From Catonia carolina (Eukaryota; Arthropoda; Insecta; Hemiptera; Achilidae), in assembly GCA_035578175.1 (NCBI GenBank), contig JAQMRL010000003.1, positions 110,020,819 through 110,084,818 of the forward strand: DNA of 64,000 bases, given 5' to 3'. Of the stretch, positions 55,801-63,290 are shown in pieces (position 1 is the stretch's first letter; the number at the start of each line of letters is the position of its first letter). The notes below the pieces were generated by a model. It was given only the letters and a program-made list of their open reading frames with translations, was not told where the DNA came from and did no database searches. A program made the position numbers and the translations under genes.

Positions 55801-58800
55801 CCTACTTACCAGAGAGCATCTATAAAACCATAAAATGCCAATAGGGTTCAACTGCATAGCTTATTCTTTAAAAAATTGACCTTATTACCAGTGGTAAGTA
55901 TACTTACCAAAGACCTATAAAGGATTAAATGAACTTTACCATACAGACTACTTGACTTGTTTATATTTTGAATGGAAGTCCGTGCAGCTCGTGTGTAAGT
56001 CAACGTACATGCATATTTTTACTTTCTCTTGCCTATATGAATATATAGGAAGGAAAGTATTGTTTTCATGTCGATTTTTCGAAATCGAGTTTTCACCGGA
56101 TCTATACGTTTTCAGACCCCCTGAACCCAAAAAACATGTTTTTAGCGATTGGTCTGTGTGCGTGTGTGTGTGTGAACAGAATATCTCAAGAACGGAACAT
56201 CGTATGAACTTGAAACTTGAAACTTAAGTTACATACCACTACCGGACGCGACACGAACATTTTCATCAAAATCGGTCAACCGGAAGTAGTAGTTTATTCG
56301 TATAATTTTTCAGTTTTTTGCGATTTTCTCAAAAACTGGTCCTACGATTTTTTTTAAAATCGCGTATTTTACTCAATTTTTTATTCTCTACAAGATAGGG
56401 TAGGCGCCATGTTTGCTGAAATTCTCGGTGAGGCTGTTTTCACATAAAAACGTTGTTTTTTTAAGATTACGGCTTTAATATAAATTTTAGCGCAAAAACT
56501 TGTATAATAAAAGTTGTAGAGAATTTAAAAACCTACAACTTCTGTTTCAAACATTTTTTTGTATGACGCTTAGTTTAGCAGTAATTAGCGATTTTCTGAT
56601 TTTTTCTCATGAAAACGTGTGAAAAATCGATTTTTTTAAGATTTCGGCCTTAGTATGCATTTTACGACAAAAGTGTATGTAACTAAATTTATAGGAAATT
56701 TAAAGATCTACAACTTTATTTAACGTATTTTTCTCTACAGAGCCTAGTTTAGCGTGAAATAGTGATTTTCCGTATTTTTAAGCCAGACTGAGGTTGATTT
56801 TCGTTTTGAGTGTTTCACTCATGATTAAAATAAGGTTATGTCTATTGAGATTAGTTTTTTGTTTATTTCTAATATTTTATTACTAATGTTAAATTATATT
56901 AGTGAATTATTTGCATTGGCAAGAGAAAGTTGTGTGAGTGTTTCACACCAGATTTTTTTAGTTTGTGAAGCTATGACGATTCTGTAACCAATTTTGCCCT
57001 TGATGGTGTTAGACGAGTTCATTTTACTGTTCAGGAGGCATTTTATCATCACCACGTCAAACTTTACAAGATTGCACAGGAATTGTAATGGCTTCCCTCT
57101 TACGGCACATAGAGAATTGTTCAAAAACCGCCGTTGTACAGAAAATAATTTCCTACATTAATTTGCTTACAGCTGTAACCGAAATGTAATAATGGGTCTG
57201 TGATGTCACCATAAAGAATGTAAAATACCATCCCTTCACTTCCAAAATGGACTCATTTTCAACATTCTGTAACTTCGTCAAATATTTACGGAAATTTAAA
57301 CGAAAAATATACATTTATTCAGTAAACTCTTGTCTCAAAACATGTTTCATTTTTTTTTTTGCTAAAATGAAATTTAAGCTCGTTATAGTAAAAAATCTAA
57401 AGTAAAGACAAAAATTTTCACGGATGAAAATTTCACTCAACTAAACGCAAAGAATTATGAAGCGATTCCACGTACGTATTATATGAACCAACTGTAATTT
57501 TTTCAGATTTTTTTTATCAGTAATGACGTTAGATAAAACAGTTGTTTTGAGAGCGCATTTTGATTTTTGCAATTCTTCTGTTTTACAAGAAACAGTCCTT
57601 ATCCTAAGGATTCAAATCAAAACATTTTTAAGCGATCAGAAATTGCAAAAAAAAAATTTACAATTTTTGTGGGGAGTACCCCTCCCTCTTAACAGCTTGG
57701 TTTCTTATTACCCAACTAAATTTCACGAACATCAAACAAGACCTCTAAGCCAGCCAATTAGTAAAAAGTTGTCAGAAGAAGTTATCCATCAATGGGATGC
57801 AAAAGGCAAAAGGCGATATCTTCAAATTTAAGTGAGAAAATACTACAAGTTTTCATTGCTTTAAATTCCCTTTAACTCTTTATTCTAGTCTTACATGTTA
57901 CGGTGGATCCACCATAATCAGAATATATTATAACATAAAACTTAAACTAATTTATTAAAATCTTTTCAGAAAATTTTTATCATCAGTAACTACTACAAAG
58001 GTCACAAGCTAGGCCGACCCGTTGGTGTAGTAATGGTTAGTGCAACTGGCTTCTATGCCGAGGTCCTGGGTTCGACTTTTGCCGGTCAGGTTCGAGATAA
58101 AAAAAATGCCAAACCTCAGTCCTATCATCCTTCTCACTGTCTGCATTGGCAGTTAATTGCAAAACAGCCGAACAGAAAACAAAAAAAAAAATCTGGTGTG
58201 AAACACTCACACAACTTTCTCTTGCCAGTGCAAATAATTAACAATAAAACTAACATCAGTAATAAAACATTAGAAATAAATAAAAAACTAACCTCAATAA
58301 ACATAACCTAATTTTAATCATATATGAAAAACGCAAAATGAAAATCAACCTCAGTTTGGCCTAAAAATACGGAAAATCACTTTCACGCTCAACTAGGCTC
58401 TGTAGAGAAAAATGCTCTAAATAAAAGTTGCAGATCTTTTAAATTACTATAAAATTGATGATATACACTTTTGTCGAAAAATGCATACTAAGGCCGAAAT
58501 CTTAAAAAAATAAGATTTTTCACATGTTTTCGTGAGGAAAACAGAAAATCGCCAATTACTGCTAAACTAAGCATTATACAAAAAAATGTTTGAAATAAAA
58601 GTTGTAGAATTTTAAATTCTCTACATTTTTTTATTATATACATTTTTGCGCTTTAATACATATTAAAGCCGTAATCTTAAAAAAACACCTTTTTTACGTG
58701 AAAACAGCCTCACCAAGAATTTCAGCAAACATGGCGCCTACCCTATCATGTAGAGAATAAAAAATTGAGTAAACCAGGCCATTTTAAAAAAAATCGTAGG

Positions 58801-59340
58801 ACCAGTTTTTAAGAAAATCACAAAAAAGTGAAAAATTATACGAATAAACTACTACTTCCATTTGACCGATTTTGATGAAAATGTTCGAGTCGGGTCCGGT
58901 AGTGGTATGTAACTTAAATTTCAAGTTTCAAGTTCGTACGATGTTCCGTTCTTGAGATATTCTGTTCACACACACACACACACACACACACAGACCAATC
59001 GCTAAAAACATGTTTTTTGGGTTCAGGGGGTCTGAAAAACGTATAGATCCGGTGAAAACTCGATTTCTTAAAATCGACATGAAAACAATACTTTCCTTCC
59101 TATATATTCATACAGGCAAGAGAAAGTAAAAAAAAAACTCACAATCTAGATAAACTAAAATATTACAATACCTTTTTAATTTTCAAAGCTGCCATCACAG
59201 CCGGTCTCCTTTCCATCTGCATAGCCAACCTCCGGTTCCTTGCCGTCTGTTGCTGCAACAACCGCTGCCGTTGAACAGCACTATTGCTGCCGGACGGCCC
59301 GTCTCCTGCAGTCGCTTGACTATTCCTCAAGTACGTGAAT
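40571..59340 (-). CDS. CHTOP: CHTOP/FOP homologue, chromatin target of PRMT1 (exons joined; 5' end missing)
   Basis: CHTOP is a nuclear RNA-binding protein of the TREX mRNA-export complex and a substrate of the arginine methyltransferase PRMT1. Five minus-strand exons join with consistent phases: 59340-59172, 54384-54129, 48942-48724, 45827-45734 and 40835-40571. They encode 333 residues. In order: RFTYLRNSQ, matching the family's N-terminal RFT motif; ARNRRLAMQMERRPAVMAAL, the conserved helix; SLRQRLG; glycine-arginine stretches (GRGGMVGRGGGGG, RRGRARGGGRGGGG); an RS-dipeptide and polyN segment; a second GGGLRFNRGRGGGLRGG block; an RGG region; and the C-terminal duplication LDNQLDQYM...LDKDLDTYM. 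The human protein has 248 residues; the excess lies in the N-terminal linker and exon 3. The family's first coding exon (KSTTKMSLNE-like) is not found. Introns of 2.9-5.2 kb are filled with transposons. Confidence 0.88.
40995..42293 (+). mobile_element. Complete mariner (DD34D) in the last CHTOP intron
   Basis: The inverted repeats are about 31 bp: CGAGGGCGAATCAAATATAA on the left against CGAGGGTGAATCAAATATAA at the inverted right end, with few mismatches. TA flanks lie at 40993-40994 and 42294-42295. It inserted beside a (TAT)n microsatellite. At 1,299 bp it has the size of a full mariner and carries an uninterrupted transposase. Confidence 0.9.
41149..42219 (+). CDS. mariner transposase, DD34D, intact
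   Basis: The likely start is the ATG at 41149 (GCCATGACCG, a good context), giving 356 residues; the frame is open back to 41074. Helix-turn-helix segments lie at about residues 10-45 and 75-110. A WVPRLL motif (usually WVPHEL) follows at about 125. The catalytic aspartates are at 164 (TCDETWVHHY), 258 (LLHDNARPHT) and 293 (YSPDLSPCDYFLF), with 34 residues between the last two. The C-terminal W-x-KCVDNAGDYIE is typical of mariner. No inactivating lesion is visible, so it may be active. It lies antisense to CHTOP. Confidence 0.9.
   Translation: MTERDVHPSVAQRIVVKCLANERVEPSEIFTRLRAQFGDTTLSKNRVYTWAREFRGGRERVQNESHRRRPRSSLTDDNISAVRELIEGDRRLTVQEILSEIGISYGSVQSAITDHLGFRKISARWVPRLLSGNQKQVRSEIAGRLLHRFQEEGEDFLRHILTCDETWVHHYTRESKMASKEWRRKDEGCPVKAKTRLSPGKVLATIFFDSRGYLLIDFLHDQRTVNAAYYCQVLQSAKTSYRNKRRGVPIRDVILLHDNARPHTALLTRDKLEEMGWETLEHPPYSPDLSPCDYFLFAPLKESLGGKRFESNEDVEKHVRDWLTTLPQSFYEQVIFKLPNRWQKCVDNAGDYIEKC
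42525..42754 (-). pseudogene. mariner transposase C-terminus, left arm
   Basis: The minus-strand remnant reads LLAKFKWDVFDQRLASQRFA and goes on to VPRYDKYLNLFGD, then frameshifts at the last few codons. The third-aspartate segment present in the right arm is missing. Confidence 0.7.
42763..43017 (+). pseudogene. mariner transposase C-terminus, right arm
   Basis: It encodes the last third of a DD34D transposase with the third aspartate (SPDLAPSDFHLF) and the usual YVEK-stop end. It has no first or second aspartate and no DNA-binding domain. Confidence 0.75.
43677..43761 (+). CDS. Possible terminal exon, unrecognised
   Basis: A splice-acceptor-like TTCTTACAG ends at 43676. From the second base the frame reads CNIGSETLHKLVMDGERYVW then NPVTLVK-stop. 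AATAAA follows at about 43832. I do not recognise the peptide. It lies inside the TTAA element, so it could be a captured host exon. Confidence 0.3.
44093..44165 (+). CDS. Possible first exon ending in a strong splice donor, unrecognised
   Basis: ATG at about 44093 opens MFSEFSIYQSRVIDNCETIP and ends at AAG|GTAAGTG. The same donor context (AAGGTAAGTGCG-like) ends two other candidate segments at 47673 and 63070. I do not recognise the product. Confidence 0.25.
45465..45733. other. CHTOP intron DNA
   Basis: It contains only a short direct repeat 'ctaccagtgga' near 45570-45600. Confidence 0.4.
45734..45827 (-). CDS. CHTOP: CHTOP fourth visible coding exon
   Basis: The 94-bp exon has acceptor TTATTTCAG and donor AG|GTTAGT. 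It encodes GGGLRRQSIGGSGGGLRFNR then GRGGGLRGGF. It enters in phase 1 and leaves in phase 2, matching its neighbours. Confidence 0.88.
45908..46923 (-). mobile_element. Helentron-like copy with a 68-bp insertion
   Basis: A full minus-strand copy. At 46795-46862 it is interrupted by 68 bp of unrelated, GC-richer sequence flanked by the 15-bp duplication taggtttattattaa. The microsatellite is short, about 10 GT units. Confidence 0.78.
46795..46862. mobile_element. 68-bp insert with 15-bp target duplication
   Basis: The duplicated sequence lies at 46780-46794 and 46863-46877, as other copies of the host repeat show. The insert includes 'ggtcgcggtgaggaggggc' and has no inverted ends. A processed RNA or LINE scrap inserted by retrotransposition would explain it; the source is unknown. 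Confidence 0.6.
46933..47156 (-). mobile_element. Helentron-like copy, 5' end only
   Basis: The minus-strand 5' quarter ends CCAGA at 47156; it starts abruptly at 'tagagcatttttctctac', 10 bp after the previous copy, forming a head-to-tail array. Confidence 0.68.
47157..48241 (+). other. CHTOP intron DNA with a possible splice-donor segment
   Basis: No gene is established. From about 47,400 to 48,000 it weakly resembles 43,980-44,540 and 62,650-63,280: T-rich text, ATG...AAG|GTAAGTGCG near 47671, then 'cctggtcctcc'. It may be an old repeat family. Confidence 0.3.
48242..48382. repeat. Segment repeated inverted at 35310-35455
   Basis: It matches the inverse of 35310-35455: 'ctaattttagataatgccga' and 'cttgtagggaatc'. 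It lies in a CHTOP intron. Confidence 0.6.
48383..48723. other. CHTOP intron DNA
   Basis: I see no feature. Confidence 0.4.
48724..48942 (-). CDS. CHTOP: CHTOP third visible coding exon (RS and polyN)
   Basis: The 219-bp exon has acceptor TGTTTCAG and donor A|GTAAGT. It encodes RSQSMQSLNSIGGGGG, an alternating arginine-serine run (FRSRSRSRSRSRVGIRR), then NLNSLNNNNNNN and LGNLRFNRNK. The RS and asparagine tracts are not in the human protein as I know it. Both edges are phase 1, so it could be skipped without frame change. Confidence 0.85.
48943..49434. other. CHTOP intron DNA with a possible 188-bp TTAA MITE
   Basis: TTAA at 49095-49098 is followed by CACTTTACGTGC, and GCGCTAGTGCG precedes TTAA at 49287-49290. 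The inverted match is only partial. The left end also holds a hairpin, TTACGTGC-TAA-GCACGTAA. The rest shows nothing. Confidence 0.35.
49449..49910 (+). pseudogene. LINE C-terminal fragment (family of 38536)
   Basis: The open frame carries RKKRLSFFSQILRTPENRLR and an MKKYWQERNEKE tail, homologous to the C-terminus of the LINE at 38536 (LRTPENR, MREYW). A polyA-like run follows at about 49880-49892. All catalytic parts are missing. Confidence 0.65.
50138..51097 (-). mobile_element. mariner element (DD34D), internally deleted
   Basis: The inverted repeats exceed 40 bp (CGAGGGTAGGCTGATAAGTA... at both ends). TA flanks lie at 50136-50137 and 51098-51099. The length of 960 bp is about 340 bp short of full size. 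It lies in a CHTOP intron, in the same orientation as CHTOP. Confidence 0.88.
50253..50940 (-). pseudogene. mariner transposase with N-terminal deletion
   Basis: A 20-codon stub (MASCSGAMSTRIKQRELNNF-stop, near 50931-50869) adjoins the catalytic part, which opens at 50879: KRYRDEGDDFLLNIVTGDE. It contains all three aspartates: TGDESWVHHY, LQHDNARPHT and YSPDLAPCDFYFF. There are 34 residues between the last two. The two DNA-binding helix-turn-helix units are deleted. The C-terminus (CVMLNGDYIEK) is intact. A catalytic-only protein of 208 residues could be made but could not bind its ends. Confidence 0.82.
51159..51918. mobile_element. Palindromic (foldback) mariner-like derivative: two 5' ends
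   Basis: The outer ends are inverted copies, AGGACGCAACCCTGATTATA at 51159 and its inverse ending 51918, and the match continues for about 190 bp. TA flanks lie at 51157-51158 and 51919-51920. Both arms contain the start of a transposase gene, in opposite directions: the plus-strand arm has ATG at about 51271, the minus-strand arm reads from 51805. No 3' end of the gene is present. Confidence 0.85.
51365..51805 (-). pseudogene. Mariner-like transposase N-terminal part
   Basis: Residues include NGFSKEEHVFIVETYIASKS, then PRSAVPNKSSVLRLINKFRR and a TGSVLDEKP linker, which is a helix-turn-helix DNA-binding region of the DD41D-like type. After a stop near 51500 a second part in other frames (KLHLHPYQVGVTHELKATDH-like) matches the segment before the catalytic domain in the intact element at 21363. 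The DDE domain is absent. Confidence 0.72.
51921..52849. other. CHTOP intron DNA without a firm feature
   Basis: The piece at 52140-52290 has a GC content above its surroundings and may be an old element fragment; I cannot name it. A (GTT)n run lies at 52334-52350. Confidence 0.4.
52850..53400 (-). pseudogene. RTE-like LINE tail fragment
   Basis: On the minus strand, in several frames, there are pieces such as KVTKHFCKIMAAPVILNGNE and, further on, EGKRDVGRPRK, the usual order of the blocks after the reverse transcriptase in RTE-type LINEs. Frames are broken and the core is lost. It is cut at 53400 by the AAC-tailed repeat. Confidence 0.55.
53400..53792 (-). repeat. AAC-tailed repeat, full length
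   Basis: It runs from 'tgttgtttaggtcatcagc' to 'ctgtctgctaagggca' on the plus strand, that is, inverted. It separates two LINE fragments. Confidence 0.72.
53797..54060 (-). pseudogene. LINE reverse transcriptase fragment with FADD
   Basis: On the minus strand FLFADDC (about 54040) is followed, after a one-base shift, by ETEDDLQRAVHLLHKLCKEF and GLKIYVDKTKIIAF. This is the region around the catalytic motif of a non-LTR reverse transcriptase. It lies 70 bp from a CHTOP exon. Confidence 0.6.
54129..54384 (-). CDS. CHTOP: CHTOP second visible coding exon (RG-rich)
   Basis: The 256-bp exon has acceptor ATCGCAG and donor A|GTGAGT. It starts KSLRQRLGIAGNGA, in line with the family's SLKQRLG motif. 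It then carries DRLTLGRKGRRLGRGG and several GR/RG runs that would be PRMT1 target sites. It enters in phase 0 and leaves in phase 1. Confidence 0.9.
54385..54787. other. CHTOP intron DNA
   Basis: No gene. A short poly-C run lies at 54648-54656. Confidence 0.4.
54788..55068. repeat. Minisatellite: four 70-bp units
   Basis: The phrase 'tttcacttcccgctacaaaa' starts at 54791, 54861, 54931 and 55001, exactly 70 bp apart. The units appear identical across nearly their whole length. It lies in a CHTOP intron. Confidence 0.92.
55069..55375. other. CHTOP intron DNA
   Basis: I see no feature. Confidence 0.4.
55376..55924. mobile_element. TTAA-flanked (piggyBac-like) small element
   Basis: TTAA lies at 55372-55375 and 55925-55928. 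The ends are CCCTTTCTAAGGC and the inverse of 'cctataaagga', alike but imperfect. Inside, the palindrome GGTAAGTATACTTACC at 55893-55908 has a near copy at 55496-55511, in subterminal positions. It lacks a transposase. Confidence 0.6.
56021..56952 (-). mobile_element. Helentron-like copy, full length
   Basis: A full minus-strand copy with both subterminal repeats and hairpin; the microsatellite is short, about 8 GT units. It lies in a CHTOP intron. Confidence 0.78.
56958..57620. repeat. Diverged copy of the repeat at 33313-34504 (inverted)
   Basis: It matches the inverse of 33330-34010 in order over about 650 bp, for instance 'gcttacagctgtaac', 'tcttgtct.aaaacatgtt' and 'cagttgttttgagagcgc'. 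No intact reading frame is conserved between the copies as far as I can follow. Confidence 0.6.
57621..58006. other. CHTOP intron DNA
   Basis: A 102-codon open stretch at 57523-57831 overlaps it but shows no family motif. I see nothing else. Confidence 0.4.
58007..58191 (+). repeat. tRNA-derived SINE, family 1 relative
   Basis: It has the best tRNA-like head in the window: GTTGGTGTAGTAATGG as the A-box region and GGTCCTGGGTTCGACTT for the B box. The body then has 'ctgtctgcattggcag' and an A-rich tail. The Helentron-like copy at 58192 starts inside or directly after the A tail. Confidence 0.72.
58192..59127 (+). mobile_element. Helentron-like copy, full length
   Basis: Full length, from TCTGGTGTGAAAC to GGCAAGAGAAAGT, with (CA)n at about 58969-58991. 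It lies only 45 bp from the donor side of a CHTOP exon. Confidence 0.78.
59172..59340 (-). CDS. CHTOP: CHTOP first visible coding exon
   Basis: The exon encodes RFTYLRNSQ, a glycine-serine linker, then QRQRLLQQQTARNRRLAMQM and ERRPAVMAALKIKK, the most conserved part of the family. The donor is AAG|GTATTG (phase 0). The acceptor is placed at CCCAACAG|A because homology to the family begins there. The frame is also open upstream to an ATG at 59408 (MVVVPHHHIVIRPPF...), which would give an alternative unspliced start, but those residues do not match the family. Confidence 0.85.
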
Positions 59341-59408
59341 CTGTTGGGAACCGCAACCGCCGTAAACGGTGGGCGAATAACAATATGATGATGAGGAACA
59401 ACAACCAA

Positions 59409-60180
59409 TCATCAAATCACCAAAATACAACAACAATCATCAATATAATCATCAACAAAATAAGGAAAAGAAAACCAAAACGACAACGGATTGATGCATT
59501 TTCATGTACAGTGCCAACTAGGCAATATCGTGCCAAACCAATATTGTTATGTGCCAAATCAATGTAATTATTTGTGCCAAAACGAAGAATTAATATCACC
59601 AATTCAAAATGCTTTTTGAATTCATCAGCAAACAATTGTGATTAATCTATCGATTCCAGTGATATTACAACATTATTTTACCAATACAAAACATACGCCA
59701 AACTTAAAATACAAAACATTGATCAATTATAGACACATTATAGAGATCCTTCTTTTTATTTATCCAAATAAATATTCTTTGTTTTGTCTCTTGTCAGTAA
59801 CAGTTAAGCAGATTTTCAGCCTATGATTATCGATATAACCAATTTATGAAGGCATATCTGCAATAACAGACAAACTCGTCTCAAGTCAATTGATCAATCA
59901 TGCTAAATCATGACGTAGTACTATACAAATGCATAGTATTATGTTACACCATCGGTAATAAGCATTTTAATTTCATAATTTGAACATTTTATTATGTCAT
60001 ATTATCGGCATAACATATTATAGACATGCAACTGAAACAACAATCAATTATTAACAAATATGTTTTAAATCAAAACTGCTTTGTGCCAAATCCACTAACA
60101 ACTTTGTATTATTAAACGAATACCTAAGTATATCAGGGAAAAATCGTTTGTATGCCAAATCAGTGATAATATATTATTGG
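59409..60180. other. AT-rich upstream or intron DNA of CHTOP
   Basis: There is no recognised exon. The phrase 'gtgccaa' recurs from 59510 on and leads into the repeat region that follows. Confidence 0.4.
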
Positions 60181-60800
60181 TTCTTATGCCCAATTTAAAA
60201 ATTAAAACTTGTTAAGTTAAAATATACCAAGTATATAATGTGTGTGCCAAATCAGGATAAAACTGTTTTTCATGCCCAATTAATTTAATCAAATGTGTCC
60301 AAATAGACAAGGCAAAATATTTTTGTACTAATCGCCACAAGATAAATAATTGGTTCTTATGCCCAATTGAAAATCAATTAAAAGAACTTGTTTACGAGCC
60401 AAATAGACAAGTACACGCATTTATGCACCAAATCACCATGAAATGTAGTAAAATATGTAATTGGTTCTCTCTTTCAATTATTTCAATACAATAATGTGTT
60501 TCAAACAGACAAGGTGAAATGCTGAACGAAATCACCACAAAATGTGCAATTGGTTCTTACGCCCAATTAACAATCGATTAAAATTTGTTAGCAATCAACA
60601 TTTACATAGCAAAATGTTATGTACAACCATTTGTGTGCCAAATCACCATAAATTTTAGGATTGGTTCTTACACGTCCGCCCAACCAATCAAAATTGAAGT
60701 TAAGCCATAGATGAAATTTAAACCGATCTGTGAATAACTGCGATTAATAAATTGGTTCTTACGCCCAACTGTAAAATTTAATCTGCCGATGAGCCAAACA
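60181..60800. repeat. Degenerate satellite-like repeat, about 90-170 bp spacing
   Basis: 'attggttctta(t/c)gcccaa' or a close variant occurs near 60177, 60350, 60460, 60550, 60660 and 60752, with 'gccaaatca' phrases between. The units are highly diverged. Confidence 0.55.
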
Positions 60801-61670
60801 CTAAAATACAATTAAATCTGTCCCAAAATGTTGCAATCAAATTCCACTGATGAAGTATTACAAAATCTCTCATTTGCATCACAAAACGTATACATCACTT
60901 TATAAAAATACAGTTTTCTTTTTACTCTGTATGCTTCATTTATTTCCAACACAAGTCATCAAAAATGTTATCGATATTCTTTTATCTAGAATAACATTCC
61001 CTGACAGTTACACAGTTTGGAATTATAATTTCAAAATGATGTTAATATCAAAACGCTGTGATTATAAATAGTCTACAAAACTGACAACTAACCAGTTAAA
61101 CTAAACGTAGTCTTATTTTCTAGAAGTTATTTACTCATTCTGTCTTGTTTTTAAATTGCAATATATATTTCATCATCAGATAAACCGATCATATTCGTAA
61201 AATCCCATATTTTACACTGCAGTACAAGAGTGGACATCATCAATTAATTTAAGACACAAATGCCTTCGAAACAAACACAAAATTCCAAATGGAAATGGAA
61301 GATTACTTTTCATTCTATCACTAGGATAACTCTTATTAATGTAGTTACGGATACATTTCTTACGGCTAGCTATAACTTCCGTACGATATTTCTCGTAAAT
61401 TTTAAGTTCCATAAGAGATAACGGAAAACAAAAAAACAATTCACAGAAACGAAACCAAAAATATAACATTCTGACCAAACACAAAGTTTTTATTATTTCA
61501 TAAAGTTTTCCGTTACATCAACTGGTTACAACAAAGCTTCCATCATCCGGCCCAGGTTTTTCAAAAAATTGTATTTTTGAAAATTCACTTTTTTCAATTC
61601 AGCCAGGTATGAGAAAAGTGGTTTTTTCATAGCGTAGTAGTGTAAGTGTGAGCGTATGGCTGTAAGAAGT
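60801..61670. other. AT-rich DNA without a recognised feature
   Basis: I see no supported exon or repeat. Confidence 0.4.
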
Positions 61671-61821
61671 TTTTTTTTCTTTTTTTTTTTTTGTTTAACA
61701 TCCGACTGTTCTGCAATTACTGCTAATGCAGACGATGAAGGATGAAATGATTTTTGTAATGTATGAAAATATGCCGTGCCTGAATGGGATTCGAACCCAA
61801 GACCGCATGATGAGATGTGTG
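61671..61821 (-). repeat. tRNA-derived SINE, family 1, 5'-truncated
   Basis: This minus-strand copy has a T-run tail, the common body and the B box TTCGAATCCCA; the head is cut. The target duplication tgtaagaagt lies at 61661-61670 and 61822-61831. Confidence 0.8.
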
Positions 61822-61831
61822 TGTGTAAGAA

Positions 61832-62640
61832 GTAGCTGCAATTAGGATTACCCAAGGTCATTATCGGCAGTGGTCATAAGTCTTTTCATTACATTTTTTC
61901 TGTACACAGTAATTAAGATACTTTTAACATTTTTTATCGATGTTTACCCAACAACAAGTTAATTCACGCTTTAAATTAACGTTTAATAGTACACTACAAT
62001 ACTAAAGCACTTGGGTATTTTGAGCTGCTTTTTGCAGCACCCTTTTATAACAGCAATTTAAGAAAAGTCTGTTGTTATTTTTGGGTTATTTAGGCTACTG
62101 TTAATTTAGATATCCGGATTACCCGGCACTCCTTTAACAGAGGTCTTACTATATTCATGTTTCAACTATTTTACCCAACGCAGTTTTTCATATTACTGTG
62201 ATTAATTCTTCATAGGAAATAAATGTGCAATAGCCTGCTTTATCAACACTCACATGAACGCTATATTAAAGACTTTTACGTCATCTCATTTGAAATAAAC
62301 AAGAAACCTTGGTTATTATCCAGTGAAAGTACAACTGGTTCTGGTACATTACTGGTCAATTTTAATTAAAACATCATAATTGTTCTACGCCAATATATTC
62401 CACTTTACAGTTTATCGATGTAATTTATTTAAATAAATGCAAACTTCATTTATTATTTACGTATTTTGATAAAAAATTTTAACTTGTAATAAAGATCGGT
62501 ACATAAAACAGTACTTGTACAAAATTAACACATTGAAAAGCCAATGCTTCAATACATTTGAGCTGACCCATTTGGTTGTGGACTAAGCCAGAGTTATTTT
62601 CTATATTTTGTATTTCATTCCGTATAAAATCTACATTGTA
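61832..62640. other. AT-rich DNA with a pogo-like end
   Basis: At 62090-62153 'atccggattacccggcactcc' and 'aacagaggtcttacta' resemble a pogo-like terminus. No second end is found. The rest shows nothing. Confidence 0.4.
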
Positions 62641-63290
62641 TATTTGTGATTGTTAAGGCATCTACACTGGGGTTTCACAAGGTTCCGTCACCGCTTGCGA
62701 TGTTTTAAATGCTCCCGCTTTATTGCGGTTATTGTTAGCGTCATTTCCAATTATGCTACGTATTCCACTATGCTTCTTCCCCTTCCACCTATGCTATTTC
62801 CATTTCCCTCCTTTTGTGACCACTTGTTCAGTGAAATTTGTCATGTGCGGACGTGCTTTGAGGTGTAACTCTCGGTTTGCACCTTCTCATGGTGCAGGCA
62901 ACGGCTTTCGTACTTTTAAGGCTTGTGTTATGCTGTTTTGCTCATGTCTTTATTAAATTGTGCTTTGTTGTGTTTATCATTGTATTTTTTTATGTACAGT
63001 GTATTTTGACGTTCTTAAATTCGGCATTGCTGCGTATTCCAATCGATGTATTTCTGTATCATATTTCAACCAAGTAAGTGCGTTCAGCTCATGATAATAC
63101 TTTACTGTTCAATTGGTCAATATTTCTGTGTCTCCTTTTCCTTATTTTTGCGTGTTTTATTACAAGTTGTCTTGGTCTTGTACACTGACCACTATAAATG
63201 TGTACTGGTCCTCAAAAGGTATAGTTTCGAGGCAAATTTTTAAGTTAAAAATCCACAAAGGCATTTTACAAGGTGCAATCCTAAACAGTG
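62641..63290 (+). other. T-rich segment with a splice-donor phrase, weakly repeated
   Basis: It resembles 43,980-44,540 and 47,400-48,000: T-rich text, 'caag|taagtgcg' near 63070, 'tactggtcctc' near 63204. There is no recognised coding sequence. It could be an old repeat. Confidence 0.3.

Noticed and set aside
57523..57831. A 102-codon open frame on the plus strand
   Set aside because: No motif, it crosses the border of a non-coding repeat, and the copy at 33340 does not conserve it.
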